From Flavobacterium cerinum (GTDB lineage: Bacteria > Bacteroidota > Bacteroidia > Flavobacteriales > Flavobacteriaceae), in contig NZ_CP101751.1 in the NCBI RefSeq assembly GCF_024496085.1, positions 310,001 to 374,000 of the forward strand: a DNA stretch of 64,000 bases, written 5' to 3'. This document shows positions 1-9,102 of the stretch, piece after piece. The notes under the pieces were generated by a model that had not been told where the DNA came from, did no database searches, and worked only from the letters and a program-made list of their open reading frames with translations. The stretch's first letter is position 1. The number at the start of each line of letters is the position of its first letter. The translations under genes were made by a program, and so were the position numbers.

Positions 1-993
1 GATTCCTTTATTGTGGCCATTCAAAAGGAAAACACACTTAAAGATGCAAATGCTTTAAATGGCTGGTTAAGCCGAATTGTGATAAACATGGCGATCCATC
101 ATTTAAAAGAAACCAAAAAAATAAACTTCTCAACTGATCAAGACTGTGAAATTGCTGATTCAACTACGCTTATGAATACCTTAGAAATAGATACTAAAAG
201 CATACTTCTGACTTCCGATTTAGAGAAGAACGACATATTAGAGGCGATAGACCGATTACCGGAACATCATAAATCCGTTTTTAACATGTATGTTATTGAT
301 CAGTTTTCTCATGGCGAAATCAGTAAAATACTCAATATCTCAATCGGAACTTCAAAATCCCATTTATCCAGAGCCCGAAAAGCTATTCAGTCATTTTTAC
401 TGGAAAAGGTACAGGAAAAACCGGTTGACAAGAAAAAGAAACGTCGCATCGCTTTTTTACTTTTCTTAGGATTCGGAAATCAGATGTTTGCTAATTATTG
501 CAAAAAACAATTTCAGGATTTTGAAATTCAGCCGCAAAAAAAAGCAGCATTCAATTCAAAGAACCCGCAAATTCCAAATCATTTTATTGGCTTAACCAAA
601 ACCGTTTCTGCGTCAAAAGTTATAGCCGCAAGCATCGTTTTATCCGGCATAATCGGACTTATCTTATTTGCTTACACCTACACCCCTAAAGATATTCCAC
701 AGCAAGGAGAATCAAAAACGAATACAAAATCAGTTCCTGATATTATTGCCAGTCAACCGATTGTAACCGCATCCGATTCTGTAAAAAACAAAACGGTAAT
801 CACATCAAAACCCAATAAAACCCAAACGGTTTCCATTCAGGAAAAAGCAGTCACTTTAACGAATGAACCTGTCAAAACTACTACAAACCCAACTGTTGCA
901 ACACTAAAAGATTCTATAAAAGAAGAACCTCAAAAAGTGGTTGTCATCAAAAAACAGATTGTTAAAAAAGATACTATTTATGTTACGCGATAA
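1..993 (+). CDS. ECF-type sigma-70 factor with C-terminal membrane anchor (5' end outside window)
   Basis: The frame is open from base 1 and has no convincing start, so the N-terminus (most of sigma region 2) lies to the left; the GTG at 13 is inside the protein. Seen: the end of region 2 (NGWLSRIVINMAIHHLK), a linker, then region 4 (LPEHHKSVFNMYVID, FSHGEISKILNISIGTSKSHLSRARK), the HTH that reads the -35 element in ECF sigma factors. Unusually, about 190 residues follow: a basic stretch, one hydrophobic segment (nt about 616-684) and a Thr/Lys/Pro-rich tail that would be periplasmic. This suggests a membrane-tethered sigma factor that carries its own sensing or anchoring part. It overlaps the next gene by 14 nt, which implies co-translation. 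Confidence 0.85.
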   Translation, partial: DSFIVAIQKENTLKDANALNGWLSRIVINMAIHHLKETKKINFSTDQDCEIADSTTLMNTLEIDTKSILLTSDLEKNDILEAIDRLPEHHKSVFNMYVIDQFSHGEISKILNISIGTSKSHLSRARKAIQSFLLEKVQEKPVDKKKKRRIAFLLFLGFGNQMFANYCKKQFQDFEIQPQKKAAFNSKNPQIPNHFIGLTKTVSASKVIAASIVLSGIIGLILFAYTYTPKDIPQQGESKTNTKSVPDIIASQPIVTASDSVKNKTVITSKPNKTQTVSIQEKAVTLTNEPVKTTTNPTVATLKDSIKEEPQKVVVIKKQIVKKDTIYVTR

Positions 994-1879
994 AATTCTA
1001 CTCTTTTTTTTAGCTTTTACCGGCTTTGCTTTTTCTCAGGAGAAAAAAACAGATACCGTTTTTGTGTACGAAGAAGTTGTAGTATATGACACCGTTTTTG
1101 TAGAAAAACCATTTACCAAAATAGACAAGGCCGTTTTCACTTCGGAAGTCAACAAAAAAGACCAACTGGAATTGACGCAAAACGGAAAAAAATTCCAGAT
1201 TGCTGTCGACACCCTTATCCTTGTTACCGACAAAAAAAGAATTAAAAAAGAACAGCATTGGTTTTTCGGCGGAAAATTACATCTTGGTATGGCTCATAAC
1301 AGCTTATTAAACGAGATGAATGCCCCAAATACGACCGGTATCGGCTTAGGAATCTGGACACGAAAAAAATTGTTTAATTCCGATTTTTCTATCGGAATAG
1401 GAATGGATGCCTTTTACTGGATGGGTTCGTTTTCGTTTGATGCGTCACAAAATGACGGTGCTCTAAATGGGTATTACTTCACAAACAATAATGCTCCCAA
1501 ACTTTTTAAATCATTCGATAACAAAAACTTACAATTACAAATTCCGCTCCAGGTTTATTATACCATAAACCGATTCACACCTTCTTTGGGTACGTTTATC
1601 AGCGCCAGCAGGTACAAATCTCAGTTCTTCGGTTCATCCGGAAACCTACCCTTAACTTTTGATGAAATACAGGATTTTAAAGCCGAAGCACTTCAGATCG
1701 GTTATCTTTTTGAACTACATTATATCCTTTCCAAACATCTTTCGGTTGCACTGCATTTTAGCTCCGGGAAATGCAATAATTTAGTATTCAGCAAAGACGA
1801 TGATAAAAACCAATTCTTCAAGACCAAAAACACGTTCACTGAAAATAAGTTTACAATACAACTTCTTTATCGTTTATAA
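980..1879 (+). CDS. secreted outer-membrane beta-barrel-like protein, partner of the sigma factor
   Basis: The start is placed at the ATG at 980, because an immediate signal peptide follows (MLRDKILLFFLAFTGFAFSQ, cleavage after FSQ); the in-frame extension to 941 would bury it. The mature protein is about 280 residues. It begins with alternating charged/hydrophobic repeats (DTVFVYEE, YDTVFVEK) and continues with amphipathic, glycine- and aromatic-rich strands ending in LLYRL, a C-terminus typical of a small outer-membrane beta barrel. No named family is recognised. The 14-nt overlap with the sigma gene suggests one transcription unit, perhaps a cell-envelope sensor and its regulator; that link is inferred from context only. 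Confidence 0.7.
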   Translation: MLRDKILLFFLAFTGFAFSQEKKTDTVFVYEEVVVYDTVFVEKPFTKIDKAVFTSEVNKKDQLELTQNGKKFQIAVDTLILVTDKKRIKKEQHWFFGGKLHLGMAHNSLLNEMNAPNTTGIGLGIWTRKKLFNSDFSIGIGMDAFYWMGSFSFDASQNDGALNGYYFTNNNAPKLFKSFDNKNLQLQIPLQVYYTINRFTPSLGTFISASRYKSQFFGSSGNLPLTFDEIQDFKAEALQIGYLFELHYILSKHLSVALHFSSGKCNNLVFSKDDDKNQFFKTKNTFTENKFTIQLLYRL

Positions 1880-1959
1880 AAACAGGTGTTTATACTGGCA
1901 GACGACTTAAAATTTGCACCTAATTTTAGCTTCATAACCAAGACAACCTACAGCTTATT

Positions 1960-3156
1960 ATGGAGACTATTTCAGAAATCGTTTACGATGTGATCGTAAT
2001 CGGAGGAGGCCCAATGGGATTATCCGCTGCCTATTATTTAGGCAAAAGGGAAGCCAAAACACTCGTTTTAGAACAATTTACTTTCGCCAATCAACAAGGA
2101 AGTTCCGCCGGTGTTTCCCGACAATTCCGCATTCCGTATCCGGAAGAATACATGGTTCAGATGGCACTAGATTCAATTCCTTATTGGGATGAACTGCAAA
2201 GTCATACAACAACCGAATTACTGGATAAAGTAGGAACATTATGGTTTGGCGATCCAACCGTTCATTCCACCGAAGGTAATATCGCTGAAGCCGAAAAAGC
2301 ATTAGATGCATTAAATGTTCCGTATACAACATTAACCGCCAAAGAAATCGAGGCACAATACAACTTTAAAAATTTACCCGAGACTTATACCGGACTTTTT
2401 CAGGCCGATGGTGCGAGTATTAACTTTAAAGCAACAATCGAAACGTTACTTGAGCTTTGCCAAAAAAATCCGGCTATTACCCTAGAGGAACAATCACCGG
2501 TTACTAATATTACTCAAAAGGGTAGAATATTTCATTTAAGCACTCCGAACGGTTATTATGCCGCTAAAAAAATCATCATAGCGCCCGGTCCTTATATTAA
2601 TAGCGTAATCAACTTATTGGATTTTACAATTGAAGCGACCTATTGGAATATGGCTTCCGCTTACTTTAAAAAAACGGATCCCAAAGTACAATATCCTACC
2701 TGGTTTGTATTTCAGAATCCTGAAGGTGAAAACGGCAACCAGTTTTACGGATTTCCTGAAGTAGATTGGGATCATCCGGAATACATCAGAGTGGCTCCTG
2801 ATTTTGTAATCGAACCATTGGAAGAACCATACGACCGTTCGTTTATCCCTAACGAACAAGAGCTGGATTACACTTCCGAATGGGTCCAAAAACACATGAA
2901 GGGATTGGCTCCGGAACCGCTTTTTACTTCCACTTGTCTGATCGCATTAAGCAAAATCCCTAACAAAGAATTGATCATTGATTTTGCACCTACTTATGTT
3001 CCGAATCACAAAGATATTGTTGTATACGCTACCGGATGGGCTGCAAAATTTACACCGCTATTAGGAAAAATATTAGCGGATATGGCACTGGACGGAAAAT
3101 CATCTTACGATATCTCACATTTCCAAATGGGCTACCAATTCTTTCGCCCACTTTAA
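1960..3156 (+). CDS. FAD-dependent oxidase of the DAO / N-methyltryptophan-sarcosine oxidase family
   Basis: 398 residues, close to the 370-390 usual for monomeric sarcosine oxidase and SolA. Near the N-terminus is a Rossmann dinucleotide motif, VIGGGPMGLSAAYYLGKR, then SRQFRIPYP where family members carry the substrate-side Arg. Cys326 (TSTCLIALS) sits where the covalently flavinylated Cys of CxYTxT lies in MSOX, although the rest of that motif has diverged; the C-terminal ATGWAAKFTPLLGK matches the conserved flavin-binding loop with Lys. Expected chemistry is oxidation of a secondary or N-methyl amino acid with release of hydrogen peroxide. There is no signal peptide, so it is cytoplasmic. 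It lies 23 bp before a second flavin amine oxidase, probably one operon. The substrate is unknown. Confidence 0.8.
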   Translation: METISEIVYDVIVIGGGPMGLSAAYYLGKREAKTLVLEQFTFANQQGSSAGVSRQFRIPYPEEYMVQMALDSIPYWDELQSHTTTELLDKVGTLWFGDPTVHSTEGNIAEAEKALDALNVPYTTLTAKEIEAQYNFKNLPETYTGLFQADGASINFKATIETLLELCQKNPAITLEEQSPVTNITQKGRIFHLSTPNGYYAAKKIIIAPGPYINSVINLLDFTIEATYWNMASAYFKKTDPKVQYPTWFVFQNPEGENGNQFYGFPEVDWDHPEYIRVAPDFVIEPLEEPYDRSFIPNEQELDYTSEWVQKHMKGLAPEPLFTSTCLIALSKIPNKELIIDFAPTYVPNHKDIVVYATGWAAKFTPLLGKILADMALDGKSSYDISHFQMGYQFFRPL

Positions 3157-3179
3157 ATTGATAACCAAAATCTACCATT

Positions 3180-4940
3180 ATGAATAAAAACACACCTCTA
3201 AATTCGGGTATGGCACCCGATTTAAAAATTGAAGTCGCTATTATCGGTGCCGGTACTTCCGGATTATACACGGCTTATCGACTGGTAAGCGATAAAAAAT
3301 TCAAAGCAGATCAGGTTCAGATTTTTGATTTGAATGATCGTTTAGGCGGCCGACTGGAATCGGTTATTATGCCCGGTATGAATTTCTGGGGCGAACTGGG
3401 TGGTATGCGTTACCTTACTTCTCAGGAAATCGTAACTACACTTATCGAAGGTTATCCGTTATCCGAACCGGATCCTGAAAAACGCAAACAAGTATTAGTC
3501 GACAAAATGACACCGGTTCCGTTTCCGATGGGTGATCCTTCAAAATTATTGATGTATTTACGGAAAGAGCGCTTTAAACAAGATGCCTGGAATGTAGCAC
3601 AGGATCAAGGTCAAAAGTTAACTACCCGTTATTATCTCAATAATGATGATCTCGGATTTAGTTCGGATCAATTGTTCAATAAGATTATTTATGACGTTCT
3701 GATGGCCGATCCGTGGTTCCGGGAAAATTATTCGGATTATGTCAAAAAAACATCCGAATACGATTATTCTTTCGAAATCACCAGTCGACAGTGGGACGAT
3801 ATCAAGCCAAAATTGCGTTATCACTTCAAGCATTCCCCTTATGCCGGCCGTAAAGTAAACGATATCGGTTTTTGGAATTTGATCAAAGATCAGGTTTCAC
3901 AGGAAGGTTATACATTTCTTGCCAATGCCGGCGGATACTATTCAAACACCATTAACTGGAACTCCGCTGAAGCTTTTCCATATATGGTAGGCGACTTTTC
4001 AGAAGGAACGATTTACAAAACAATCGAAGAAGGATTTGACAGTATAGCTTATGCCATTGCCAACACTTACATGGACAATCCGGGTGCTTGTATTTGGTCA
4101 GAAAACAAATTAATTACTTTTACCAAAGAGCATCCGTTTAGCGATACACACAAATATGAACTGACTTTCTTAAACCTGAAAACCAACAGACAATGGAAAG
4201 TCTACGCAAATAACATTGTTCTGGCAATGCCTCGTAAATCGTTAGAATTGCTGGATCAGGAAAATTTCTTTTTTAATATAAATGAAGACAGCACGATAAA
4301 CAACAACATCCGTTCTGTAATTATGGAACCGGCTTTTAAAATCCTGATGGGATTCCCTTACCCGTGGTGGAAGCAATTAGGAATCGATTCCGGTCATTCC
4401 ATAACCGATTTACCGATGCGTCAATGTTATTATTTCGGCACTGATCCGGAAACGGAAAACTCCATGCTATTGGGCAGTTACGGTGATATGGAAACGGAAA
4501 CTTTCTGGAAAGCACTTTCAGACGATAAGATATTGTTTGAAGTTAAGCCGGCCAATTCTGCTTCGTTAAAAGAATTACACGAATTAGACAGTGTACAGGC
4601 TACTAAAATGATGGTTAATGAAGTAATGAATCAATTGCGTGAATTACACGGAAAAGACGTAGAAATTCCGGAACCTTATGTTACCTATTTCCGGGATTGG
4701 TCAGACGATCCGTTTGGTGCCGGTTATCACGCCTGGAAAGCCGGATATGAAGTTAAAGATGTTATGCCGTATATGCGCCAACCGAAAGCAACCGAACAAA
4801 TTCATATTTGCGGTGAAGCTTATTCCGATCAGCAAGGTTGGGTAGAAGGTGCTTTATGTGAAGCTGAAAAAATGTTGGAAACGCATTTCGGATTAACACG
4901 TCCGATATGGTTAAATCCAACGTATTATTTAGGTTGGTAA
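3180..4940 (+). CDS. flavin monoamine oxidase / L-amino-acid oxidase family protein
   Basis: 586 residues with an N-terminal FAD-binding motif (AIIGAGTSGLYTAYRL) followed by the acidic end of beta-2 and the GG motif (DLNDRLGGRLES). The C-terminal IHICGEAYSDQQGWVEGAL is the hallmark second FAD contact of the amine oxidase family (ICGE, WVEGA). The PYPWWKQLGI and DDPFGAGYHAW stretches resemble substrate-domain segments of bacterial L-amino-acid and tryptophan oxidases (VioA/RebO-like), but the substrate cannot be read from sequence. There is no signal peptide. It lies 23 bp downstream of the DAO-family oxidase, so the two flavoenzymes are probably co-expressed and could act successively on an amine or amino acid. 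A strong hairpin follows. Confidence 0.8.
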   Translation: MNKNTPLNSGMAPDLKIEVAIIGAGTSGLYTAYRLVSDKKFKADQVQIFDLNDRLGGRLESVIMPGMNFWGELGGMRYLTSQEIVTTLIEGYPLSEPDPEKRKQVLVDKMTPVPFPMGDPSKLLMYLRKERFKQDAWNVAQDQGQKLTTRYYLNNDDLGFSSDQLFNKIIYDVLMADPWFRENYSDYVKKTSEYDYSFEITSRQWDDIKPKLRYHFKHSPYAGRKVNDIGFWNLIKDQVSQEGYTFLANAGGYYSNTINWNSAEAFPYMVGDFSEGTIYKTIEEGFDSIAYAIANTYMDNPGACIWSENKLITFTKEHPFSDTHKYELTFLNLKTNRQWKVYANNIVLAMPRKSLELLDQENFFFNINEDSTINNNIRSVIMEPAFKILMGFPYPWWKQLGIDSGHSITDLPMRQCYYFGTDPETENSMLLGSYGDMETETFWKALSDDKILFEVKPANSASLKELHELDSVQATKMMVNEVMNQLRELHGKDVEIPEPYVTYFRDWSDDPFGAGYHAWKAGYEVKDVMPYMRQPKATEQIHICGEAYSDQQGWVEGALCEAEKMLETHFGLTRPIWLNPTYYLGW

Positions 4941-4954
4941 TTTGAAACTACTAT

Positions 4955-4987
4955 AATGCCTTCCGGATAAAATACCCGGAAGGCATT
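4955..4987. terminator. bidirectional intrinsic terminator
   Basis: A perfect 12-bp inverted repeat (AATGCCTTCCGG / CCGGAAGGCATT) with a 9-nt loop lies between convergent genes. T-rich sequence follows on the plus strand, so it can end both transcripts. Confidence 0.85.
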
Positions 4988-4989
4988 CT

Positions 4990-5976
4990 TTATATTTTTA
5001 TCTTCTCCAATTCAGTCGAAAGGGCTTTTAGATCCTGTTTCATCAGATTAATTTGCGATTCCAACTGATCATACATATTGGCCCGGTTATCCAGTTCCTG
5101 TGCCGAATACTTTCCGCCGTTTCCGAAATACAATTCCAATAATTGTGTTTTCTTTTTTGACTTTTCATCGGCAATTTGTCCGAAATTCATCCATTTTTCG
5201 ATAATCTCCCTACGAAAAGATACTTTTTCCGATTCATTCGGATTACTATAATTCAGATAATACCATACTGCAGGCGGGAAAATAGCAGAAACAGGATGTC
5301 CTTCCCAAATATCCCGAAGCGCATTCCGATGGTGATAAAATTCAATATTCCGTTTATTACGAAGAATCAACAATCCTAATGTGGCCTCCGTTATTCCGGT
5401 TCCTAACCCTATATAATCACCGGTATTTCCCTTATCAATCAACAGTCCGGATGCAATAGCACCGGTCGCACCAATGATAATAGCACCAACCGTAAGTTTA
5501 CTTTCGGTTTCATCTTCTTTTCCTTTCAGGAAATCCGCAATCTGACTGGTTCGTTCTTCTTCGCAATCCATTTCAGAAGAAACAGCCGATACTTCCAATG
5601 AAGCATTATTGATACGTTGATTGAGTTTTTGCGCCATTTCCAACTGTGTCAGCCGATTCTCAATAGTCGGATTCTTTTTATATTTTTTTTGTACCGCTAC
5701 ATAATCCGACATCAAATCCAAAACACCGATTGCATTCGCTACATTAAGGCTTCTGAAACTCAACTGTGTCGCCAAAACAGAATCGACAGTAAGCGTATGT
5801 ATCGGTTGCGGCATTTGATCTGCTGTATAATTATAGACATTCTGCTGATTACAGTTACTGGTATATAACTGCGATTTCATACGGGTATTTTGTATCCCGG
5901 AGCAAGACACGGACAGCACCGAAAGAATCAATATACTCAAAAGATAACGAGTGGATTTTGCCGTTGTTTTTTTCAT
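4990..5976 (-). CDS. hypothetical lipoprotein with an internal glycine-rich membrane hairpin
   Basis: Begins with a basic n-region and hydrophobic core ending in a lipobox (LSVLSVSC), so probably a lipoprotein of 328 residues. The first part is helical with scattered charges; around residues 160-200 a Gly/Ala/Ile-rich stretch (LTVGAIIIGATGAIASGLLI) and another (GLGTGITEATLGLLILR) look like two hydrophobic helices. The C-terminal third is a charged helix that may form a coiled coil (LESQINLMKQDLKALSTELEKI). No family is recognised. It stands alone, converging with the oxidase pair and facing away from the AsmA gene. The lipidated N-terminus is well supported; everything else is description. 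Confidence 0.6.
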   Translation of the reverse strand: MKKTTAKSTRYLLSILILSVLSVSCSGIQNTRMKSQLYTSNCNQQNVYNYTADQMPQPIHTLTVDSVLATQLSFRSLNVANAIGVLDLMSDYVAVQKKYKKNPTIENRLTQLEMAQKLNQRINNASLEVSAVSSEMDCEEERTSQIADFLKGKEDETESKLTVGAIIIGATGAIASGLLIDKGNTGDYIGLGTGITEATLGLLILRNKRNIEFYHHRNALRDIWEGHPVSAIFPPAVWYYLNYSNPNESEKVSFRREIIEKWMNFGQIADEKSKKKTQLLELYFGNGGKYSAQELDNRANMYDQLESQINLMKQDLKALSTELEKIKI

Positions 5977-6108
5977 AAGTAGCCCTTTAAAAAAATGTTC
6001 GCATAATAAATAATCCGAAATCTGGATTCTTTTAGGAATTCGTATAAACCAGAATTAAGTTACAAATTATTTTCATTAAATAATGAAAAGCAACCGGTCA
6101 TAAAAAAA

Positions 6109-6130
6109 GCCGTCTTTTACAAGACAGCTT
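6109..6130 (-). terminator. terminator of the AsmA-like gene
   Basis: Stem AAGCCGTCTT / AAGACAGCTT with a short loop. On the minus strand it is followed by a T-run (plus-strand A-run at 6101-6108). It sits just after the stop codon at 6136. Confidence 0.75.
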
Positions 6131-6135
6131 TCGTT

Positions 6136-8958
6136 TTATTCTTTTGGTTTATCCGGAGTAGTTGCCGGTTGTTTCGGTTCTGTTTCCGGAGGTGATTGCG
6201 GTGCCGGTGTCCCTTTATATTCCGTTTCCTGAACCTCCTCACCGGTTTTACTGAATACTTTAATTTTCGGATTGTCTTTATTTCCTGTAATCACAACCGG
6301 AATCCCGATCAATCCGAACGGCGGTAATCCTAAACGCATTCTCAGATTCATCTGACCTGCAAAATTGGTCTGTCCTTTAAATTTCAATCGGAATAACGCT
6401 ACCTTGATCAGTGTTTCATCAATTGTAATGACATTATTTTTAATCATCGAATTAATTTCCACTTCACTCAAATCCGGATTATCAATTCCGTCAGATCCTG
6501 TTTTTTTACTGATCGCCGAAAACAATTTCAATCCTTTTATTTTTACTTTTTTCACCTTTACCACACCATCTCCTTTTAACGACGGCATAATCGGTTGCAT
6601 ATTTTGATCCAATACACCTCTCAGATGATAATCCACTCCGATAATTCCTTCTGCATTTTCAGCAGATGTCATTAAATCCCGGAACAATTTCACCTCACGG
6701 TAAGCACGGTTTACATCAAAATCTTTTGCGCGGTAACGCAAATTAAAATTCGCTTTATCCGCACTCACATCGTCGTATACACCATCTAATGTCATTCGGC
6801 TTCCGATAATACCGACTCCTGCATTTCGCAACATGATCTTTCCTTTTTTGACCATTGCTTTACCGGACATATCATTTAATACTAAACCATCGTAATCAAT
6901 TCTTTTAGCATTGGCCACAACCGAAACATTTAAGTTTGTCGGAACCACGACTACACCCGTTGGTTCTTTCGGCTTTGTTTTTTTCGCATTAACTTTTGAA
7001 TTATTACTTTTTACGCCATCCGGATTATACGCCATAAACTCATTGATATTTAAGAAATCAGAGTTAACTGTAAAATTTCCGGAAAGCACGCTTTTATCAC
7101 TAAGCACGTAATTGATCACATTTTGCAATTGTCCGTTTAAGTTGAAATCCGATTGTCCGTAACCGGCTTTAAACCCGTTAAAAAACATTTTATCGCGATC
7201 AAACTTAAACAGTCCTTCTTTGATCAGGAATGGTTTCGGGAAAAATTGCGATTTGGCGGCAATATCTCTTAGAACCAATGTTCCTTTGTTGTTCATTTTA
7301 CCATATTGACCAGTCGTTGCATAACTTTGTCTGCCTTGTAAAAACAGATCCGCTTTAATATACCCTTTTACGTCCAAACCTTCCTGTTTGAATACTTTAT
7401 ATACTTTGGCCACATCAATTTCACCTTTAGCTTTAACCGCATAGGCCAAATCATCAAAATTCGATAAATCAGCTGCTACAAATACCGGATTTCCTTCAAA
7501 ATGGAATGAAGCCGGTGTCACTTTAACCTTCAGATCTTTATAATTTCCGGACGTATTATTGATTCTTGCATTGATCCGTATTGAATCAATCGGATTCGGA
7601 TAGTAAGGTGTTTTTAACCTTCCGCTCTGAACCGCCAGAAAACCATCGGTAACCGGAAATTTCTTTTGTGACGCATCATAGTCTCCTTTTGCCTTAATGC
7701 TGGTGGTCAATAATCCTTTTAATTCAATTTTTTCAAGTCCCAATGCCCGGTTCAGTTTTTCCAAATCCAATTTGGCTTTCATATCCGTATCGAGAGTAAT
7801 CTGTTTCATTCCTTTCGAATACAACTTTCCTTTCATAAAATCTTTTCCGACATTAAAGTGGATTGAATCCATGTTGATTTCCAGTAAATCCGGATTTAAG
7901 GACGGTAATCGGGTATTCAATTTCAGGTAAATATTGGAAGTCGGGAATGGTGTGTCTTTATACGCAATAAATCCATCGCGAATATTTACAGACAGTCCTA
8001 AATCCGGTTTTTTGTTCTGAGAGGCATTATAAATTCCTTTAAACGTAAACAGGACATCCGTTTGCCCTTGTACTTTGGTTTTTTCCAGCCAGGTTACATA
8101 AGCCGGCGGCATGGCCGTGAATAAATCGTTCAGTTTACTGTCTTTTGTTTCCACATGGATATCGATATCATATCCGTCTTTAAGGAAGTCCAGTTTTCCG
8201 ATAAACTTCACCGGAAGCTTATTAATTTTCAGGTTATTCTGACGGAATACAAAGGACAGGGAATTGGTATTGATTCGCGTTAGCAAATCGGCATTAACCA
8301 CTTTATTTTTCAGATACGTTTCTCCGTCAAAAGCAAAATCCAAAGATCCGATTCGCGCTTTAGTCGTCAAATCGAAAATAGCTTTATCCAAATCTCCTTT
8401 ACCGATGTAGTTAAAATCTTTTGCATCGATCGCTAATTTAGCCGAAAGGTCATTGTATTTTAAGTGAACGTTTTTAATTTCAATCCGATCCAAGCGAATC
8501 GAAGCCGAAGCCGTATCGGAAGTTGTTTTCGGTGCATTCGATATATAAACATTATAATTCGCATGTCCGTGTTCGTCTACCATAATATTGGCCAGACCAT
8601 TTGACAAGTAAATTTCATCGATACTCACCTGATTATCAAAAATAAGTCGTTTCAGATTGATCCCGAAAGCAACCTCTTTTGCCGCTACCAACGTATCGTT
8701 ACGATAAGGCGCAGAACCCTTTAAGGAAAATTCATCCAGCGAAACGGTCAATGACGGAAAATGTTTATAAAATGAAAGATGTGTTTCTTTAAAGTTTAGT
8801 TCACCGTCTAACTTTTCATTGGCCGCCTTTTTTACTTGTTCGGCAATAGTTCCCGGAAAAAGTAACGGGATCAAAAACAATAGTAACAAAATGCTACCTA
8901 CCGTAATTCCGATAATCTTAAGTGTCTTGAGGATTATATTTTTAGGAGAGTATTTCAT
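6136..8958 (-). CDS. AsmA-like family protein (inner-membrane-anchored lipid-transport/envelope protein)
   Basis: 940 residues. One N-terminal transmembrane segment (about residues 12-34, IIGITVGSILLLLFLIPLLF) is followed by the AsmA signature region (EKLDGELNFKETHLSFYKHFPSLTVSLDEF) and then long runs of short amphipathic strands of the kind that form the hydrophobic groove of AsmA/TamB/VPS13-like bridge proteins. The C-terminal AsmA-like domain includes KVKIKGLKLF and MRLGLPPFGLIGIPVVITG, and the last about 40 residues are a Pro/Lys/Thr-rich tail. AsmA family members are periplasmic and act in outer-membrane lipid homeostasis; that role is taken from the family. It is a single-gene unit divergent from the M3 peptidase. 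Confidence 0.85.
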   Translation of the reverse strand: MKYSPKNIILKTLKIIGITVGSILLLLFLIPLLFPGTIAEQVKKAANEKLDGELNFKETHLSFYKHFPSLTVSLDEFSLKGSAPYRNDTLVAAKEVAFGINLKRLIFDNQVSIDEIYLSNGLANIMVDEHGHANYNVYISNAPKTTSDTASASIRLDRIEIKNVHLKYNDLSAKLAIDAKDFNYIGKGDLDKAIFDLTTKARIGSLDFAFDGETYLKNKVVNADLLTRINTNSLSFVFRQNNLKINKLPVKFIGKLDFLKDGYDIDIHVETKDSKLNDLFTAMPPAYVTWLEKTKVQGQTDVLFTFKGIYNASQNKKPDLGLSVNIRDGFIAYKDTPFPTSNIYLKLNTRLPSLNPDLLEINMDSIHFNVGKDFMKGKLYSKGMKQITLDTDMKAKLDLEKLNRALGLEKIELKGLLTTSIKAKGDYDASQKKFPVTDGFLAVQSGRLKTPYYPNPIDSIRINARINNTSGNYKDLKVKVTPASFHFEGNPVFVAADLSNFDDLAYAVKAKGEIDVAKVYKVFKQEGLDVKGYIKADLFLQGRQSYATTGQYGKMNNKGTLVLRDIAAKSQFFPKPFLIKEGLFKFDRDKMFFNGFKAGYGQSDFNLNGQLQNVINYVLSDKSVLSGNFTVNSDFLNINEFMAYNPDGVKSNNSKVNAKKTKPKEPTGVVVVPTNLNVSVVANAKRIDYDGLVLNDMSGKAMVKKGKIMLRNAGVGIIGSRMTLDGVYDDVSADKANFNLRYRAKDFDVNRAYREVKLFRDLMTSAENAEGIIGVDYHLRGVLDQNMQPIMPSLKGDGVVKVKKVKIKGLKLFSAISKKTGSDGIDNPDLSEVEINSMIKNNVITIDETLIKVALFRLKFKGQTNFAGQMNLRMRLGLPPFGLIGIPVVITGNKDNPKIKVFSKTGEEVQETEYKGTPAPQSPPETEPKQPATTPDKPKE

Positions 8959-8962
8959 ACAA

Positions 8963-8970
8963 CAAAAGTA
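8963..8970 (-). promoter_or_regulatory. possible -7 box (TACTTTTG) very close to the AsmA-like start
   Basis: Plus-strand CAAAAGTA reads TACTTTTG on the minus strand, matching TAnnTTTG. It is only 4 nt from the ATG at 8958, so if it is used the transcript would be almost leaderless. It may be coincidental in this AT-rich region. Confidence 0.3.
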
Positions 8971-9102
8971 CTATCAAATTTTCAAATTTTAACAGAATAT
9001 TCCTTAATCCGCTCATAAAAATTCGTTAACAAAATGTGTCTGAATCAACTGTATTCAGTTTTTCTGTTATTTTTACATAACTAAATTAATCAAAATATAA
9101 TC

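Noticed and set aside
13..993. GTG at 13 as the true start of the sigma factor
   Set aside because: The frame is open to base 1 and the protein begins in the middle of sigma region 2.
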